Source: Patella vulgata (Eukaryota; Mollusca; Gastropoda; Patellidae). From it: a DNA stretch of 64,000 bases. Made by a program: the position numbers and the translations under genes. The notes under the pieces are model-generated. The model had not been told where the DNA came from. It saw nothing but the letters and a program-made list of their open reading frames with translations, and did not search any database. Numbering within the stretch: position 1 is the first letter of the stretch; each line of letters starts with the position of its first letter. Shown piece by piece: positions 45,770 to 57,737 of this stretch. The stretch covers positions 25,095,622-25,159,621 of the forward strand of contig NC_065884.2 in assembly GCF_932274485.2 (NCBI RefSeq), written 5' to 3'.

Positions 45770-47290
45770 TTTTTCCTACAATCAAGGGCCATAATTCAGG
45801 AAATTACAATTCGATATGCGCAAATATCGAAAGGAACTGAATGAACGGCAGCCAATTTGTCTGTCAATTTTGGGCCGATTTTGACGAAATTCGAACTCAG
45901 TCGTCCTCAGGGTGTAACGGTGATATAATAATACGTTTTTTTAAATCGGATAAAAATTATGACCTCTATAGGATCCACAAGCTAAAAACGCAATTTTTCG
46001 TACAATCAGGGGCCATAATTCAGGAAGTTACGGTCCGATATGTGCGAATATCGAAAGGAACCAAGATCTTTGGGTTATAAACTTATATTTCAAGTTTCAA
46101 CAAAATCGGATAAAAATTGTGACCTCTATAGGGTCCACAACCTTGATATTACATATTCTTTTTCTATTCCAGAACGAACGGCGGCCATTTTGTCGGTCAA
46201 TTTTGGGCCGATTTTCCCGAAAGTCAAACTCAGTCGTCCTGAGGGTGTATTGGGGATATAATAATACGGTTTTTGAAATGAAATGAAAATGAAATGAAAT
46301 GGGGTTTAACGTCCTACTGTTCTGCTCCTAACCTGGGCTAATGAAGACGGGCATACGCCATACAGTGTGCTATGAGGGAAATTTTGCTCGGACAGCGGCA
46401 CTACGGCCTACTCTTATATCGAATTCCAACTGCCAAGGGATCTTTTACGTGCACGCCAATATGTACACGGGACCTCGGTTTTTCGTACCATCCGAACGAC
46501 TAGACAGCTTTCCTTGTCAGCCCCTCCGTCCTGCATCACTGACAAGGGAGAACCACGCCGGAAAATCTGGATGAACTTTCTCGGCCAATGCAGGGATCGA
46601 ACACCTGACCTCCAAGCTAGCGAGCTAGCGTCTTACCCACTTAGCCACGTGATCCCCAATACGGTTTTTTAAATCGGATAAAAATTATGACCTCTATAGG
46701 GTCCACAAGCTAAAAACGCGATTTTTCGTACAATCAGGGGTCATAATTCAGGAAATTACGGTCCGATATGCGCGAATATCGAAAAGAACCGAGATCTTTG
46801 GGTTATAAACTTACATTTCAAGTTTCAACAAAATCGGATTAAAAATTGTGACCTCTATAGGGTCCACAACCTTGATATACCATTTTCTTACGCTATTTGA
46901 GAACGAACGGCGGCCATTTTGTCTGTCAATTTTGGGCCGATTTTCACGAAATTCGAATTCAGTCGTCCCTAGGGTATAACGGTGATATAATAATACGTTT
47001 TTTTTAAATCGGGTAAAAATTATGACTTCTATAGGGTCCACAAGCTAAAAACGTGATTTTTCGTACAATCAGGGGCCATAATTTAGGAAGTTACTGTCCG
47101 ATATGCGCGAATATCGAAAGGAACTGAGATCTTTGGGTTATAAACTTACATTTCAAGTTTCAACAAAATCAGGATCTTTTGGGGAAACACATATATTTTA
47201 AGTTTCGTCGAAATCGGATAAGAATTGTGACCTGTAGAGAGTCCACAAACAATTGTGGACGGACGGACGTCCGGACGGACAAGGGCGACG
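45770..47290. repeat. ~333-bp tandem repeat array ending in GGACGGACGG
   Basis: AACGGCGGCCATTTTGTCTG or a variant recurs at about 45845, 46178 and 46906; removing the inserted SINE leaves a spacing near 333. Each unit also carries GGGCCATAATTCAGGAA, CGATATGCGCGAATATCG, TTGGGTTATAAACTTA and GACCTCTATAGGGTCCACAA. The right end reads GGACGGACGGACGTCCGGAC, then GTCCACATGAAAATGTGGGC, a short hairpin. Repeats of this kind are common in molluscs. No coding sense seen. Confidence 0.85.
46263..46669 (-). repeat. SINE-A, full length, with perfect 12-bp target duplication
   Basis: AATACGGTTTTT at 46263-46274 and again at 46658-46669 flank the element (46275-46657). On the minus strand it starts GGGGATCACGTGGCTAAGTG (box A TGGCTAAGTGG), has GTGTTCGATCCCTG (box B), then GAGAAAGTTCATCC, and ends GTTAAACCCCATTTC(ATTTC)n. 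It interrupts the ~333-bp tandem repeat. It is the best-preserved copy in the window. Confidence 0.93.
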
Positions 47291-47909
47291 GCATAATACG
47301 TCCACATGAAAATGTGGGCGTATAAAAATCGTATTCAATCCAGATTTTAAAAAAAATAATTAATGTCCAGGTTCTATATATATAAAGCTTCCCCTATTTA
47401 TAACAAGCCATTGGTGTAATATGTTGTCTAAGGCTATTATGTCACAGTTTGAGCGGGTTCCTTAATTGTGCATGGGACTTTAGTGAAACCACATGGTATC
47501 AACTTTTTTCTCCTATTTTCTTAAAGATTCTATTACTTTATAACAGCCTAGAATCTATCATAATGCTCCATAATTTGTCAGCCTTTCTGTTAAAGCAATC
47601 CAGTATAAATCTTTGATTTTGTGCTGTAAGCTATCTCTTCTTTATTTGCCTTTTTTTATTACTTATTATTAAAGTCTACTTTGGTCAAGTAAGTGAAAAG
47701 AAACAAAATGGGGTTGTTGTGAACATCGGCCTACTTTAAATTCTAATAGGGATTTTATTTAAAAGGGCGATTTGTTTGCTTTGTTAGTAAACGATACAGT
47801 CTATGATATATACTTTTCAAAAAAAAGTAGGGGATATTGAAATGCAAATACCTATCCAGGTTGTGATATGATAAATAGTCACGGACACTTGACATGCTTT
47901 GAGACTATG

Positions 47910-49326
47910 TTCACTGACATAGGCGTAGGAGCCGGGGGGGGGGGGGCAATGAAAAATTCGAGACCTTTTTTTTTCTATTAACGTTTAGAGAAAAAATATA
48001 ACTAACTTATTTCTATGAGATCCACACTGCCCGAAAAGTATTTTCTCGTCTTTTTCTTGTCCACTGCATATGCCCGAAAATATGCCCGAAGCTCTCTTAT
48101 GATAGGTATGCCCGAAAAAACGGTATTGCCTGAAAATAGGTATTGCCCGAAAAACGGGCATCGGGCCGGAAAGCGGCAGAGGAAACTAGCAGTAAAACGC
48201 GTTTTCGACCGTCAAATATATTCCAAAATTTTCTTGGCGGGTCATTCGCCTCTCAAAGAAAACCGGCGCTGCTGTCTATATAAATCCGAAATTTTCGGGC
48301 ATTTCTAGTTTTGCTTCCCTAACTGTCATCGAGCCCTAATAAAACACTAATTTTACTTTTCTTGTAATTGAATATCACGAATTTGTACTGAGTTGACTAT
48401 GGATTAAAACATTTTGTCTGGAGCCACTCTACTTTGTGCGACATTTTTCAGGCATCGATTATTATTTGTGAATGCAGAGTGGGATTTCAGTTACAAAACC
48501 ATTGGATACTTTTGGAGTTGCTTACACGGGCTAGAATAGCAGAAAACACATTTACGGTGATTAAATTTTCAAATTTTTCTCCGGGAGGGTGAGGCCTCCA
48601 TATACCGCGCGACGATTGATTGGTTGTTTGGAATTCGGGTCAGCCAGGTAGGCTATATTGGACCAAATTGAAGTTGCTGTATTCACAGACTGGAATAACA
48701 GGAAAACGCGTTTGCGGCAGTTACATTTTCAAAATTTTCACCCAACGGTCCCGTCTTCGTTGACTGTAAACGATTGATTGGAATTCGAGTCAGCCACCTT
48801 AATAAGGCTATAATATATATTCGACCACTTTGAAGTTGCTTTGTTCACCGGCTGAAATAGCAGGAAAACGCGTTTGCGACAGTTAAATTTTCAAAATTTT
48901 CTCCTAACGGTCCCGTCTTCGAGGACTGTAAACGATTGATTGGAATTCGAGTCAGCCACCTTAATTAGTCTATATTAGACCGCTTGAAGTTGCTTTGTTC
49001 ACTAGCTGAAATATCGGGAAAACGCGTTTGCGGCAGTTAAATTTTCAAAATTTACTCCTAACGGTCCCGTCTTCGAGGACTGTAAACGATTGATTGGAAT
49101 TCCGAGTCAGCCACCTTAATTAGGCTATATTAGACCACTTTGAAGTTGCTTTGTTCAACGGCTGCAATAGCAGGAAAACGTGTTTGCAGTCGTCAAATAT
49201 TCCAAAATTGTCTTTGGGGGGGGGGGGTATACAAGGTCGCTGCTGTCTGTAAACCCGAAATTTTTTCGGGCATTTCGGGTTCTGCCCCCCTAACTGTCAT
49301 CGAGCCCCTACGCCTATGTTCACAGA
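47910..49326. mobile_element. hAT-like non-autonomous element inside the Tc1 copy
   Basis: Body 47918-49318. Termini CATAGGCGTAGGAGCC and (inverted) CATAGGCGTAGGGGCTCG form a short terminal inverted repeat. Flanks TTCACTGA (47910-47917) and TTCACAGA (49319-49326) match 7 of 8, as expected of the 8-bp duplication of hAT transposases. The sister Tc1 copy has a single TTCACAGA (42971-42978), the empty site. The interior has a G tract, ATGCCCGAAAA-type repeats and a tandem array. No transposase. Confidence 0.85.
48590..49200 (+). repeat. ~155-bp tandem repeat, 4 units, inside the hAT-like element
   Basis: GGAATTCGAGTCAGCCACCT or a variant recurs at about 48630, 48780, 48942 and 49096. Each unit also holds GAAGTTGCTTTGTTCAC, GGAAAACGCGTTTGCGGCAG and AACGGTCCCGTCTTCGAGGA. 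A further related segment (AAAACGCGTTTTCGACCGTC) near 48195 shows that the expansion began from a longer internal duplication. Confidence 0.85.
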
Positions 49327-51188
49327 TGAAGAACTTATCGCCCCAACAGAATCACTGAGCTGCACGTGTGACACGCAATAGCGCCATACACATGGGAGGG
49401 ATTAATTGTCAAATTTAACACTTCCAGGAAGTATTGATGAAAACTGCCACGTGCTGGTTTATCCTATTCATGTTTGCTTTCCTATCGGTTCTTGCACAAA
49501 ATTTACTGTTTAGCATATCTTTGCTTTAGTATGTTATGTTTAAAGTAGCTAAGTCTCTAACTCAATATCATCAAAAATCTTCGACACTGAAATCACGATT
49601 TATTTGTCGCTTTAAATCAACATTGATGTTGTGATCTTACCGGGAAAAGATAACCTTCTGATATCCAATATTTAAGACAAAATAAACATTTTACAATTGG
49701 TACCGTAATGCGTTTCAGCGCTATTTGTAGTAAGGGACTCGAAAAACGAGGCTAGGCATATTCCACAAGTCATGTCAAACGGTGACGCTATATTCTTATC
49801 TGGAGAGCATGCCCAATAAATACTATCGGCGTAGACTGGAAAAACCAGACGGTAGAGATTGAAATTCGATTGAGAATACTGGCGTATTTCGCCGAACCAA
49901 ACTGATTAGAAATTACAGTAAAAACAGAAACGATTGAATGTAAATCAATTTATATACATTCATATTACATTATTGTATGCGTTGCTACCCATTTGTGTCA
50001 ATTTCTAGGTCCCAAATATTAGCGACTTAGCTCCTTTAATTTGCAATGAGACATCTTCAACATGATGAACATCTACGTGCTATTGGCATGCTTCAAATGG
50101 GTTCTACACTGCGAGCAGTAGCCAACATGCTTAATGTGTCACAATCTGTGATCAGCAGACTGTGGAACCGGTACCAAGAAACACACAATGTTGACGATAG
50201 ACCTTGTTCAAGTCACCCTAGAGCCACTACACAAGCCCCGGATCGATACATTCATACACCCTGCCTGCGAAATCGAGGACAAACGGCCAATCAGCATTCT
50301 GTAAACTTGTACCAAGTTACAGGAATTCAAGTTACACCCCAAACGATTAGAAATCGGCTACATGCAGCCCATTTGCATGTGCGACGACCGCGTGTTGTGC
50401 CTCCATTAACTCGCCAGCACATGGCAAACAGGCGTCAATGGTGTAGGCAGCGTAGAAATTGAGGTAATCATCGAAGGGCGCGTGTAATATTCTCAGATGA
50501 GTCCAGATTTACTCTGGATTTCACCGATAGGCGTGCTCGCGTTTGGAGACGTGTAAATAAGCGTCATGCTAACATTAACGTCAGACAGCATGACAGATTC
50601 CGGCGTGGGTCTGTTATGGTGTGAGGAGGAATCGCCATGACTGGCAGAACGGACTTGCATATTGTTCAAGGAAGGGTCACTGGTGAGTACTATCGTGACC
50701 ACATCCTGTCACCGATAGAGCAGGTCGACGTTTCATCTTTCAAGATGATAATGCCCATACCTCCAGCGTCACCATATTGTCCATATGCCTTGGCCAGCCA
50801 TGAGTCCTGACCTTTCCCCTATAGAGCATGTCAGACATGATCGGGAGACGTGTTCGTCGACGTCAACGGACAACACTGCAATAATTGGCCTGGCACTGCA
50901 AGAGGAGTGGTTCAGATTGCCCCAAATCGTGATTGGACGGTTGATTAGGAGCGATGCCACGACGAATTGCTGAATGTCTGGGGATTGGTGGAGCAAATAC
51001 TCATTATTAAGACAAAAATCAAAAACGTCTATTTTCACTTTTGACAGTGAACTGTTTATGTTCATGTGTAGGCAATTGGCCTGTTATTAACATACACTGG
51101 TTAGTGGTTACCTCTAATAAAAAACAGCAGTGCATTTCCGCAGTTTTGTATTATTTCTGAATATCCTCTACCTTTTTTTCGAAGAGTA

Positions 51189-52405
51189 TATTATACCTTT
51201 GATTTGGCAATAGAAATCTATAGTTTTCAACAATAAATCTAATCTGTCAATCAGATGCTATTTTCAAGAAGAGCCCTTTAATCTACACCTTTAATCTTAC
51301 CTTGATGCTTGAATGAATTCGAGCTTTAGTCATGTAAGTTCAGCCTGCAGTACGCACAAAGAAATTTTATTGTGTGTCAGGTAAAATTCAAGGAAAAATA
51401 TACTTTCACTTTCAGTTTCAAGTCCGGGCCGCTTATATAGGATTCAGACCACTAATACTTATAGTACTCTGTCATAACTGTTTCTTTATTTCATTCTTCA
51501 ATTAGACAGTGACACTGGTTCCACAAACTTGGTAAATGCCTTTCAAGAAATTGACGCACTGATTCGAAAAGCTTGCTTCAAAACAATGATTACAATATAA
51601 ACTTCAAGTATAACACTGATGTTTGAAACATTGAAATTTTCTCAAATTTGTGATCGTGTGGTTTGGGGAGGGTGGTTATCAACCAAGGGTGGTTTTTCAC
51701 TGCATTTATCAATGCATATTTGTAAAATCGATTCACATATCCAAGTAGCCTATTTGAATTGTGCGCATAATTAGCCTTGGATGGTAAACGTAGCACCAAA
51801 GATTAGATTGATTCAGCCAGTGACATTTTTGGGGATAAATATATCCCTTAAAAGAATAAATAAAATAAATAATATAAAATAAATATAGAAAATTATTGTC
51901 ATTTTGAGAGATACATTTAAAAAAAAGCACGTTTTTGAAACAACTTTAATATTTTGATCATTTTCTTTGCGATTTGTTTTCAACTTTCCAACGTTCTTCG
52001 CAGAACTCAAATATTACTCAAAGAAATAAAGCAAATAATTTTCCTAATGGTTCACTATTTTCTCCTTTCTTCCAGTGGCATGTTAGAATACATGAGAAGT
52101 AAAAACTCTAATGTTTACATATATATTTATATAGTCCCCCGACTCCACCATATTCTGCATGCCGGTTTTTGATGACTTTATGCCGGTATAGATTCGAAGA
52201 AACAGGTTTGAATTTAACTTTTGTGTCACGGTGCATGGTGAATATTCATCATTTTTAGGCGGAAGGATAAAATAGTCAAGGGGGTGATTACGTCGAAATG
52301 TACGGCGGATAGTTACACGTTCACAAATGTGCTATTTGACCAGGTGGGTGTCAGGGCCATATCCGGCCTCTTGGGTCAAACAACGCGGTGAAGGCGGGTA
52401 ATTGG
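51189..52405. other. Gene-free stretch
   Basis: AT-rich to about 52130, then more GC-balanced. No supported coding region or repeat. Confidence 0.4.
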
Positions 52406-52407
52406 AA

Positions 52408-52450
52408 ATTAAATGAAATGAAATGGGGTTTATAACTTCATATTTTTCTG
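52408..52450 (-). repeat. SINE-A tail scrap
   Basis: TTAAATGAAATGAAATGGGG followed by TTTATAACTTCATATTTTTC and TGCTCTG: the 3' end of SINE-A on the minus strand, 5'-truncated. Confidence 0.6.
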
Positions 52451-53187
52451 CTCTGGTGGGTAACTTGAGGTCAACTTGCTAAAGCAAACTGAGATTTAAC
52501 ACAACATATGACATACCAAATACATTTACATGTTTTAGTTTTACTGATGTAATAATAATCAGATGTACATGATTTTGACAGGAAATGATTTTGACAAGTA
52601 AACAAATGGAAAAATAAAAGCCGTGGCCATCAGGCGCCAAAATATCAAAAAAGAAATTTTTTTCATCACATAAACTTTTCGTTTATTTTTTTTCAATACC
52701 CAAAATCATATTGAACTGGATTCAAAGGGAAGGGGACCCGGATACCCCGACGTCGTGACGGTGGTGAGAACCTCAAGCGAAACGATGACGGGCTGGGGCC
52801 CCACGGCGCGAAGTTCCGGGCAGGTGGCTTACAGTTTTTAATTCACCAGTTTTTCCAAAAACAGTGTACTGAAAGAATCCGAATCTAATTTTGCCAACAC
52901 CCCTACATACCCACAATCAGAAAAGTCACCGGTTTTCTTCTACTTATCGATCAAGTAACAGTGTGGGTTTTTTTAAAATTAATTTATACCAACAATTAGT
53001 CGGCATATCTTCGGGCCTCTCTAGGCTTCGGGTCCCCGAACAAGTGTCCAAGCTGCCCCTCCCCCTCACGGGCCCTGTATTTGACGTTCTACCAGTTGCT
53101 CCATCGGTGGACGAAAATTAACATCTATGCAGATCTGGGCCGATGACGGATTTGTGTAAAACAGCTATTCATTTTCTCAATTCCCTA

Positions 53188-53285
53188 GGGGGTCACGTTG
53201 GCTCAGTGTTAGGTGCCGGCTCACTAACCAGGGGGGCGGGGTTTGATCCCGGTGTTGGTCGAAAATTTAATCGGTGGTGCAGGAC
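53188..53285 (+). repeat. SINE-A head fragment
   Basis: GGGGTCACGTTGGCTCAGTG (box A), GGCTCACTAACC, GGGTTTGATCCCGG (box B), TGTTGGTCGAAAATTTAAT, GGTGGTGCAGGAC. The rest of the element is missing. Confidence 0.75.
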
Positions 53286-53334
53286 AACGTCTAATCTAAA
53301 TGAAAAATACAGTCTCCACACGTTGACGTACATA

Positions 53335-53525
53335 CGTAAAAAAACCACCCAAACTAAGTCATTTCGGAACTAACACATGGGGTCCTTAGCAGTTGGAGGA
53401 AACTGGAGGACCCGGAGAAAACCCACGATTTTGGACAGGCTACCCTACTGTTTGTCACGTACAACCGGGGAATCGGAACCACAGCGCGCACGTGCTAACC
53501 ATTCGACCATCCAACCCCCCTCTTC
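53335..53525 (-). repeat. SINE-B copy
   Basis: CAAACTAAGTCATTTCGGAAC, GGGGTCCTTAGCAGTTGGAG, CCCGGAGAAAACCCACGA, TTGTCACGTACAACCGGGGA, GTGCTAACCATTCGACCATC. The long loop present in the 26853 copy is absent. It lies head to tail with the SINE-A fragment at 53188. Confidence 0.75.
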
Positions 53526-53999
53526 ATTTATAACACGGTTGGTGCAGAAAACTCCATTTCATTCATTCATTCCGATTCATTTTCAGTACATAGAATACCT
53601 TTTGGAATCAGAGAGGACAAAGACAATGGCGAAGGATGCATGTAGCTTTTAAAAACTAAATTGTATATATAATTAAAAGTACTCTAATAAATAAAATGCC
53701 CGAATTCAACAAATCCTTACTTAAGTTATGACCCTCTGTTTCTTATGATACTGTAGTTCTTTCAAATATTATTGATTTACATCCACTAAGATCGGAGTTA
53801 TGGCATTATCATATAGCCCAGTAAGCTTTTATTTTTGTTTAAATTAAAGATGCAGGTATTTGTGTTTGTCTTCAAATTTTACATAAATTAATATTTAAAC
53901 ATAAATTAACACATAAAGCCCATAATCAACTTGCTGGGCCATCGGAGTTATTAATAACGCATTGGATTTTTTTTAACGCGAAATGTGTACTATTGTCCA

Positions 54000-54390
54000 G
54001 CTTAAAAATATACATTATGCAAGAGCTAAATCTGCGTATGGCAGGTCATTCTTTAAATGTTATCTAAATTATTAATTAGACATTAATTAACTTACCAAGA
54101 CCATAATCAACTCTCGATGCCATCGGGTGTCTGCCATATTTAGTGGGTTTGAATACGTCGTGTGGTGGAGGAATAACCGTAAAAGTGGATAATCGAGACT
54201 TTGATTATTATCGCAGCAACGGTAGTAATGACGATCGAAAATAGCCTAAAATTGAATCGCTACTATCGAGGTTCAGAGTGAAGTAATTTGACTGAAAGTT
54301 CCAGCATCTTCTGTTATCACCATCCTTTTTAACTATTACAGTAAGAACTGTCAGCTCTTTATCTAATCTTAACTAATGCCCCTTTAAATA
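54000..54390 (+). repeat. Third copy of the ~345-bp repeat
   Basis: TACATTATGCAAGAGCTAAA, AATTATTAATTAGACATTAA, CAACTCTCGATGCCATCG, TGGATAATCGAGACTTTG and GTCAGCTCTTTATCTAATC appear in the same order as at 37.6-38.4 kb. A single dispersed copy. Confidence 0.75.
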
Positions 54391-54726
54391 GACCATTAGA
54401 TCATAATCTGATTAAATTACACGAGCGTGCTTTGAAAATACTTTCCTGAATTAACACACAGCTCAAAGATGCAAGCATTACATTGCTAATTTAATGGAAT
54501 GCATTGCTAATTATTCAAATTCAGTTTAGTTAAATATATTCAAAATGGGAATATCATTTCATCTGATTATAGTAAATGCATCATAATCTACACATCTTTG
54601 TATTGTTTAGCGTATTCAATAGGTGCATGTGTGAAATGGCGAGTGTCTGAGGGACTTGGCGTTTGCAGTCAGTAAATACTTCTTTAGCAAATGGGTGGGA
54701 TTTATTATCGTGCATTGAATTGTGTT

Positions 54727-55480
54727 AATTAGGGTTTCACACTGCGTAGCTTGTGTGAAACACTATTGTTTTTGTTAAAATTATTATTCTTATTATTATT
54801 ATTCTTCTTTTGTTTTGAGTAGATCTCAGCAACTGATTGTCGGATCGTTACGATTTCTTCGGTTTTATCGGAAAAGTGGGTGTGACTTAGAGGATAAAGC
54901 TATTTTGAACGTTCTGCGACAATGCGAAATGTCCGAAATCACCGAAGCTATCGTTTTTAGAAATATTGCAGTAATTTTAACAATAATCATTGGATTTTAA
55001 CTTTCGATGCATTTTGGCATAGCCGGAGACGGGGCACATAGCTACGCTACTTTTGATTTTTGATTTTCGGCAAATCTTCGCAGATATTAGGCGCTAAATT
55101 TAGAAAATTTAAATTTTTACAAAAAACTTTTTTATTTATGAATATTCTTTAATCGTGTTTTACACAAATATAACGAGTCATCTGACTTGGGCAAAAATGT
55201 GAAAATTTTTTGTTTCGGTAATTTTCCTTGGCCCCCATTGGCTAATTCAGTTTTTCAGTCCTAGATTAATTATTTATTGTTCGATTTGTATAAAACAAAG
55301 TTCATATGCTCCGTTGTCTCAATTGTCATTTTGTTTGTTACCAATAGTGTTATCTGTCGGCACCGGAAGTGGCGTAAATTGACAAAAAACTACAATTTTG
55401 ACAGTTAGGTACCATTTTTCGAAAGCAAATATTATTTTTTTCAAATCTGGTATAACTGAAATTGTGCGCCTACATTATTA
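54727..55480 (-). mobile_element. Hairpin-ended dispersed repeat, second copy (truncated)
   Basis: Starts AATTAGGGTTTCACACTGCG, then GTAGC and TTGTGTGAAACACTATTG, and follows the 24828 copy through GGCCCCCATTGGCTAATTCA to about 55480, where homology stops. Hairpin at 54735-54760. Confidence 0.7.
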
Positions 55481-55539
55481 TTTAAAGTCTGGTCAACACA
55501 ATACTTCGGTTATTTTTTTAGCAAACTCAATGTCTGTGG

Positions 55540-55695
55540 TTTACATGTGAAATGTGGGGGGTATAATTTTGCCTAGACAGCCGCGTTTCCTCCTACTCTT
55601 CTTCAAATTCTAACAATCAAAGGTTCTTTTACATGCATGCCAATATGTACAGGATGGGCCGCAGTTTACTCCTGAACACGACTAGCACCACCCCT
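55540..55695 (-). repeat. Degenerate SINE-A fragment
   Basis: CCTAGACAGCCGCGTTTCCT, AAAGGTTCTTTTACATGCAT, GCCAATATGTACAGG and CACGACTAG match the SINE-A middle with many changes. It lies just upstream of the protease pseudogene. Confidence 0.6.
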
Positions 55696-55789
55696 TTAAG
55701 TTATAGAAATATAATGCTAGTTATTTAGTTAATCCATTGATTGTTGATTATACCTACTGCTAAATCTGTTTTTTTTATTTTGGTTACAG

Positions 55790-56495
55790 AAGATTGTACG
55801 AGACAGTGTTATGGCCACACTTCCCGAGTTTAAGATAGAACTGAAGCTGACGCAGAGGGCGGGATGAACTGCACCAAGAATCCTGGACACGTAGGTTTTA
55901 TACCATTTAAGGACTTCGCAATTGACCACCTGTCACAGGTATGGCAAGAGGAGAGAATATTTGAATAGATTCGAAATGTTGGTGAAAGTGTTGTTCGTGT
56001 GATTGTTACAGGGGATGGTGGTCAGCGTAATTATGGTTCTGGACTCGTAGAAAAATGGGCAGGTGAATATGTCATAGCAACAAATCATCACGTGATCGAA
56101 AAGGAAAAACAGGTCAAACGAAGCCTTATTGAATTTGACTTCAATAGTGATGACATATCAGACGTAATAGTATGCGAAGGCACGTATCTACTGAAGACAT
56201 CAGAATGGTTAGACAAAACTTTAATTACATTTCAACATGTGGCAAAGAAGATATACGATCTGAACTTATTTATTCCAGAGGGGGCAAGCATCGACGAAAA
56301 TGTTGACAAACTCACAGATATCAAGCTCTAGCCACGCCAAATAAAGTAAACGATGCGGGCATTCTTGTAATGTGATTTAGGTGTGAGTTGAATAAAGCGA
56401 AAGAAACTATGGTGCATTTTCACGAAGGTACCATCAGCAAATTGGCCAGTGATGTCATGAAATTCGAACCGATTTCTAAAGACTGTTTAGGTACA
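55790..56495 (+). pseudogene. Truncated, decayed paralogue of the trypsin-fold protease at 60867
   Basis: Homology covers about the first half of the 60867 protein: NPGHVGFIPFKDF, YGSGLVEKWAGEYVIATNHH (the catalytic His region), SLIEFDFNSDD, SDVIVCEGT, LDKTLITFQHV and later GTISKLASDV. The first frame from ATG 55811 stops after 18 codons, the middle part has a stop where the parent has FEYIR, and the frame starting near 55999 ends at about 56331. Homology stops near 56490, before the Ser region, so the copy cannot encode a working protease. The acceptor TTGGTTACAG at 55780-55789 matches TTGATTACAG in the parent, so this is a DNA-level duplication, not a processed copy. It is inverted relative to the parent. 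Confidence 0.85.
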
Positions 56496-57737
56496 TTTGA
56501 GGCCAACTGCCTATAATATGTTAAAAGGGCAAATTATGTTTTCTTTTGTCAACCACCCCACTGTATTATAGCAGCTGTTTAGTTGTCGGTAGCTAGTCCG
56601 TGTGCGTCTAAATACAGTTATTTAATAGAGTTAAACCAAATGATTCAAAGCTAAGTCAAGCCACAATGACAATTTGCATGCGTCATACACAGCTACAGCT
56701 GCAACATCTGTCAATATTCTTTTTAGAAGAAAATAGATCTATCTAAACATTAATCTTGTCTAACGATAGCCAATCGATACAAATCTAACTAAAACGAAAG
56801 TTGTTATCTTTTCCCCGAAAATCACAATTTTTATTTCCCAAAAACAATTTATTTTCAAACCATTTTAAGACAGGCTTGTACGTCATTTGGATGAGGTGTA
56901 GTCGGGCCGAATTAACCTGATTGGGACCTCGGGTCTGCGGTGATCCCACCACATTCCGCAGTTACGGATGCAACACGTTCCTTGGCTATTATTGTTTTTA
57001 TAATTTGCCTTTCGCAATCTGGAGTTCAGGTGGTCATGTTGTTTTTCTGTACAAATGCTCAATTCCATAGCTGTAACGCGTGTGGTATCCGGACATAGGG
57101 TTGAGAAACTCACTTCAAGTGAATTGTTATGAAATACTCCCGACCCCTCTGACTACCGTGCCGTGGCAATCCACACTTTAGAAAAGATATCCATAGTTTT
57201 GAAACAAAGTGGGAAAATCGTCGAAATACAACGGATTTAAGTCTATTACTTGGAGCTGTTAGAAGCTGATCATTTTGTGACCTTTGGGGTGCGTTTGGGG
57301 ATATACTCAGATATCATTAAACCAGGATATTATGTGGCTGTTCCATTTAAACATTTATGGGAGATACACAGGAGTTTGAAATGGATTATGTGGGTGATTG
57401 GTAGTCAGTGCAGTTCCTTTAAACAGGTGTAATGAGACAGGCTCCGATTTATGCCACAGAGTAGACTATTATACAGTAGACGAGTCATAAGGAAACTAAT
57501 GGTCTGACAAAAGTACACGCAGCGATTTGAGTGATAGATGCTGTTTGGTACCAGTAACCATGACATCTGTTATGTCGTCAATGAGTTTGAGCATATTATT
57601 ATTGGTCATCCATGATTTAATAGCTTTTGTACTTAATGTGATTCTACTAAATGAATCCTGATGATCTGTAGAATTCCAGCTGTCAACAATTTGTGTATCA
57701 TCCGTGTAGGAGTGGTACAGAAGCTGTTGGTGTTTGT
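56496..57737. other. Gene-free stretch
   Basis: No coding region or known repeat supported. Confidence 0.4.

Larger units (their letters stand above)
47811..51188 (+). mobile_element. Tc1-like transposon, split by a hAT-like insertion
   Basis: Ends TACTTTTCAAAAAAAAGTAG and CTACCTTTTTTTCGAAGAGTA are inverted repeats in a TA target. A transposase (Tc1/mariner, DD34E type) is recognisable from about 50046 to 51050. The N-terminal HTH region reads HLRAIGMLQMG, VANMLNVSQSVISRLW. Next, in other frames, come FSDESRFTLDF (first Asp), RRGSVMV and PWPAMSPDLSPIEHV (Glu). The frame opened at 50046 closes at 50462, and later pieces lie in shifted frames with further stops, so it is inactive. Without the 1.4-kb insert it would be about 2 kb, near the length of a complete element. 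Confidence 0.9.

Noticed and set aside
45770-47290. CRISPR-like array
   Set aside because: Units are ~333 bases and similar throughout, with no short repeat/variable spacer pattern; eukaryotic tandem repeat.
50769-51065. Minus-strand frame of 98 codons in the Tc1 element
   Set aside because: It lies antisense to the transposase C-terminal region with its DLSPIEH motif; no independent support.
55999-56331. Protease-like 110-codon frame as a functional small gene
   Set aside because: Homology extends beyond both ends in other frames with stops, the Ser half is absent and no proper start fits, so it is treated as part of a pseudogene.
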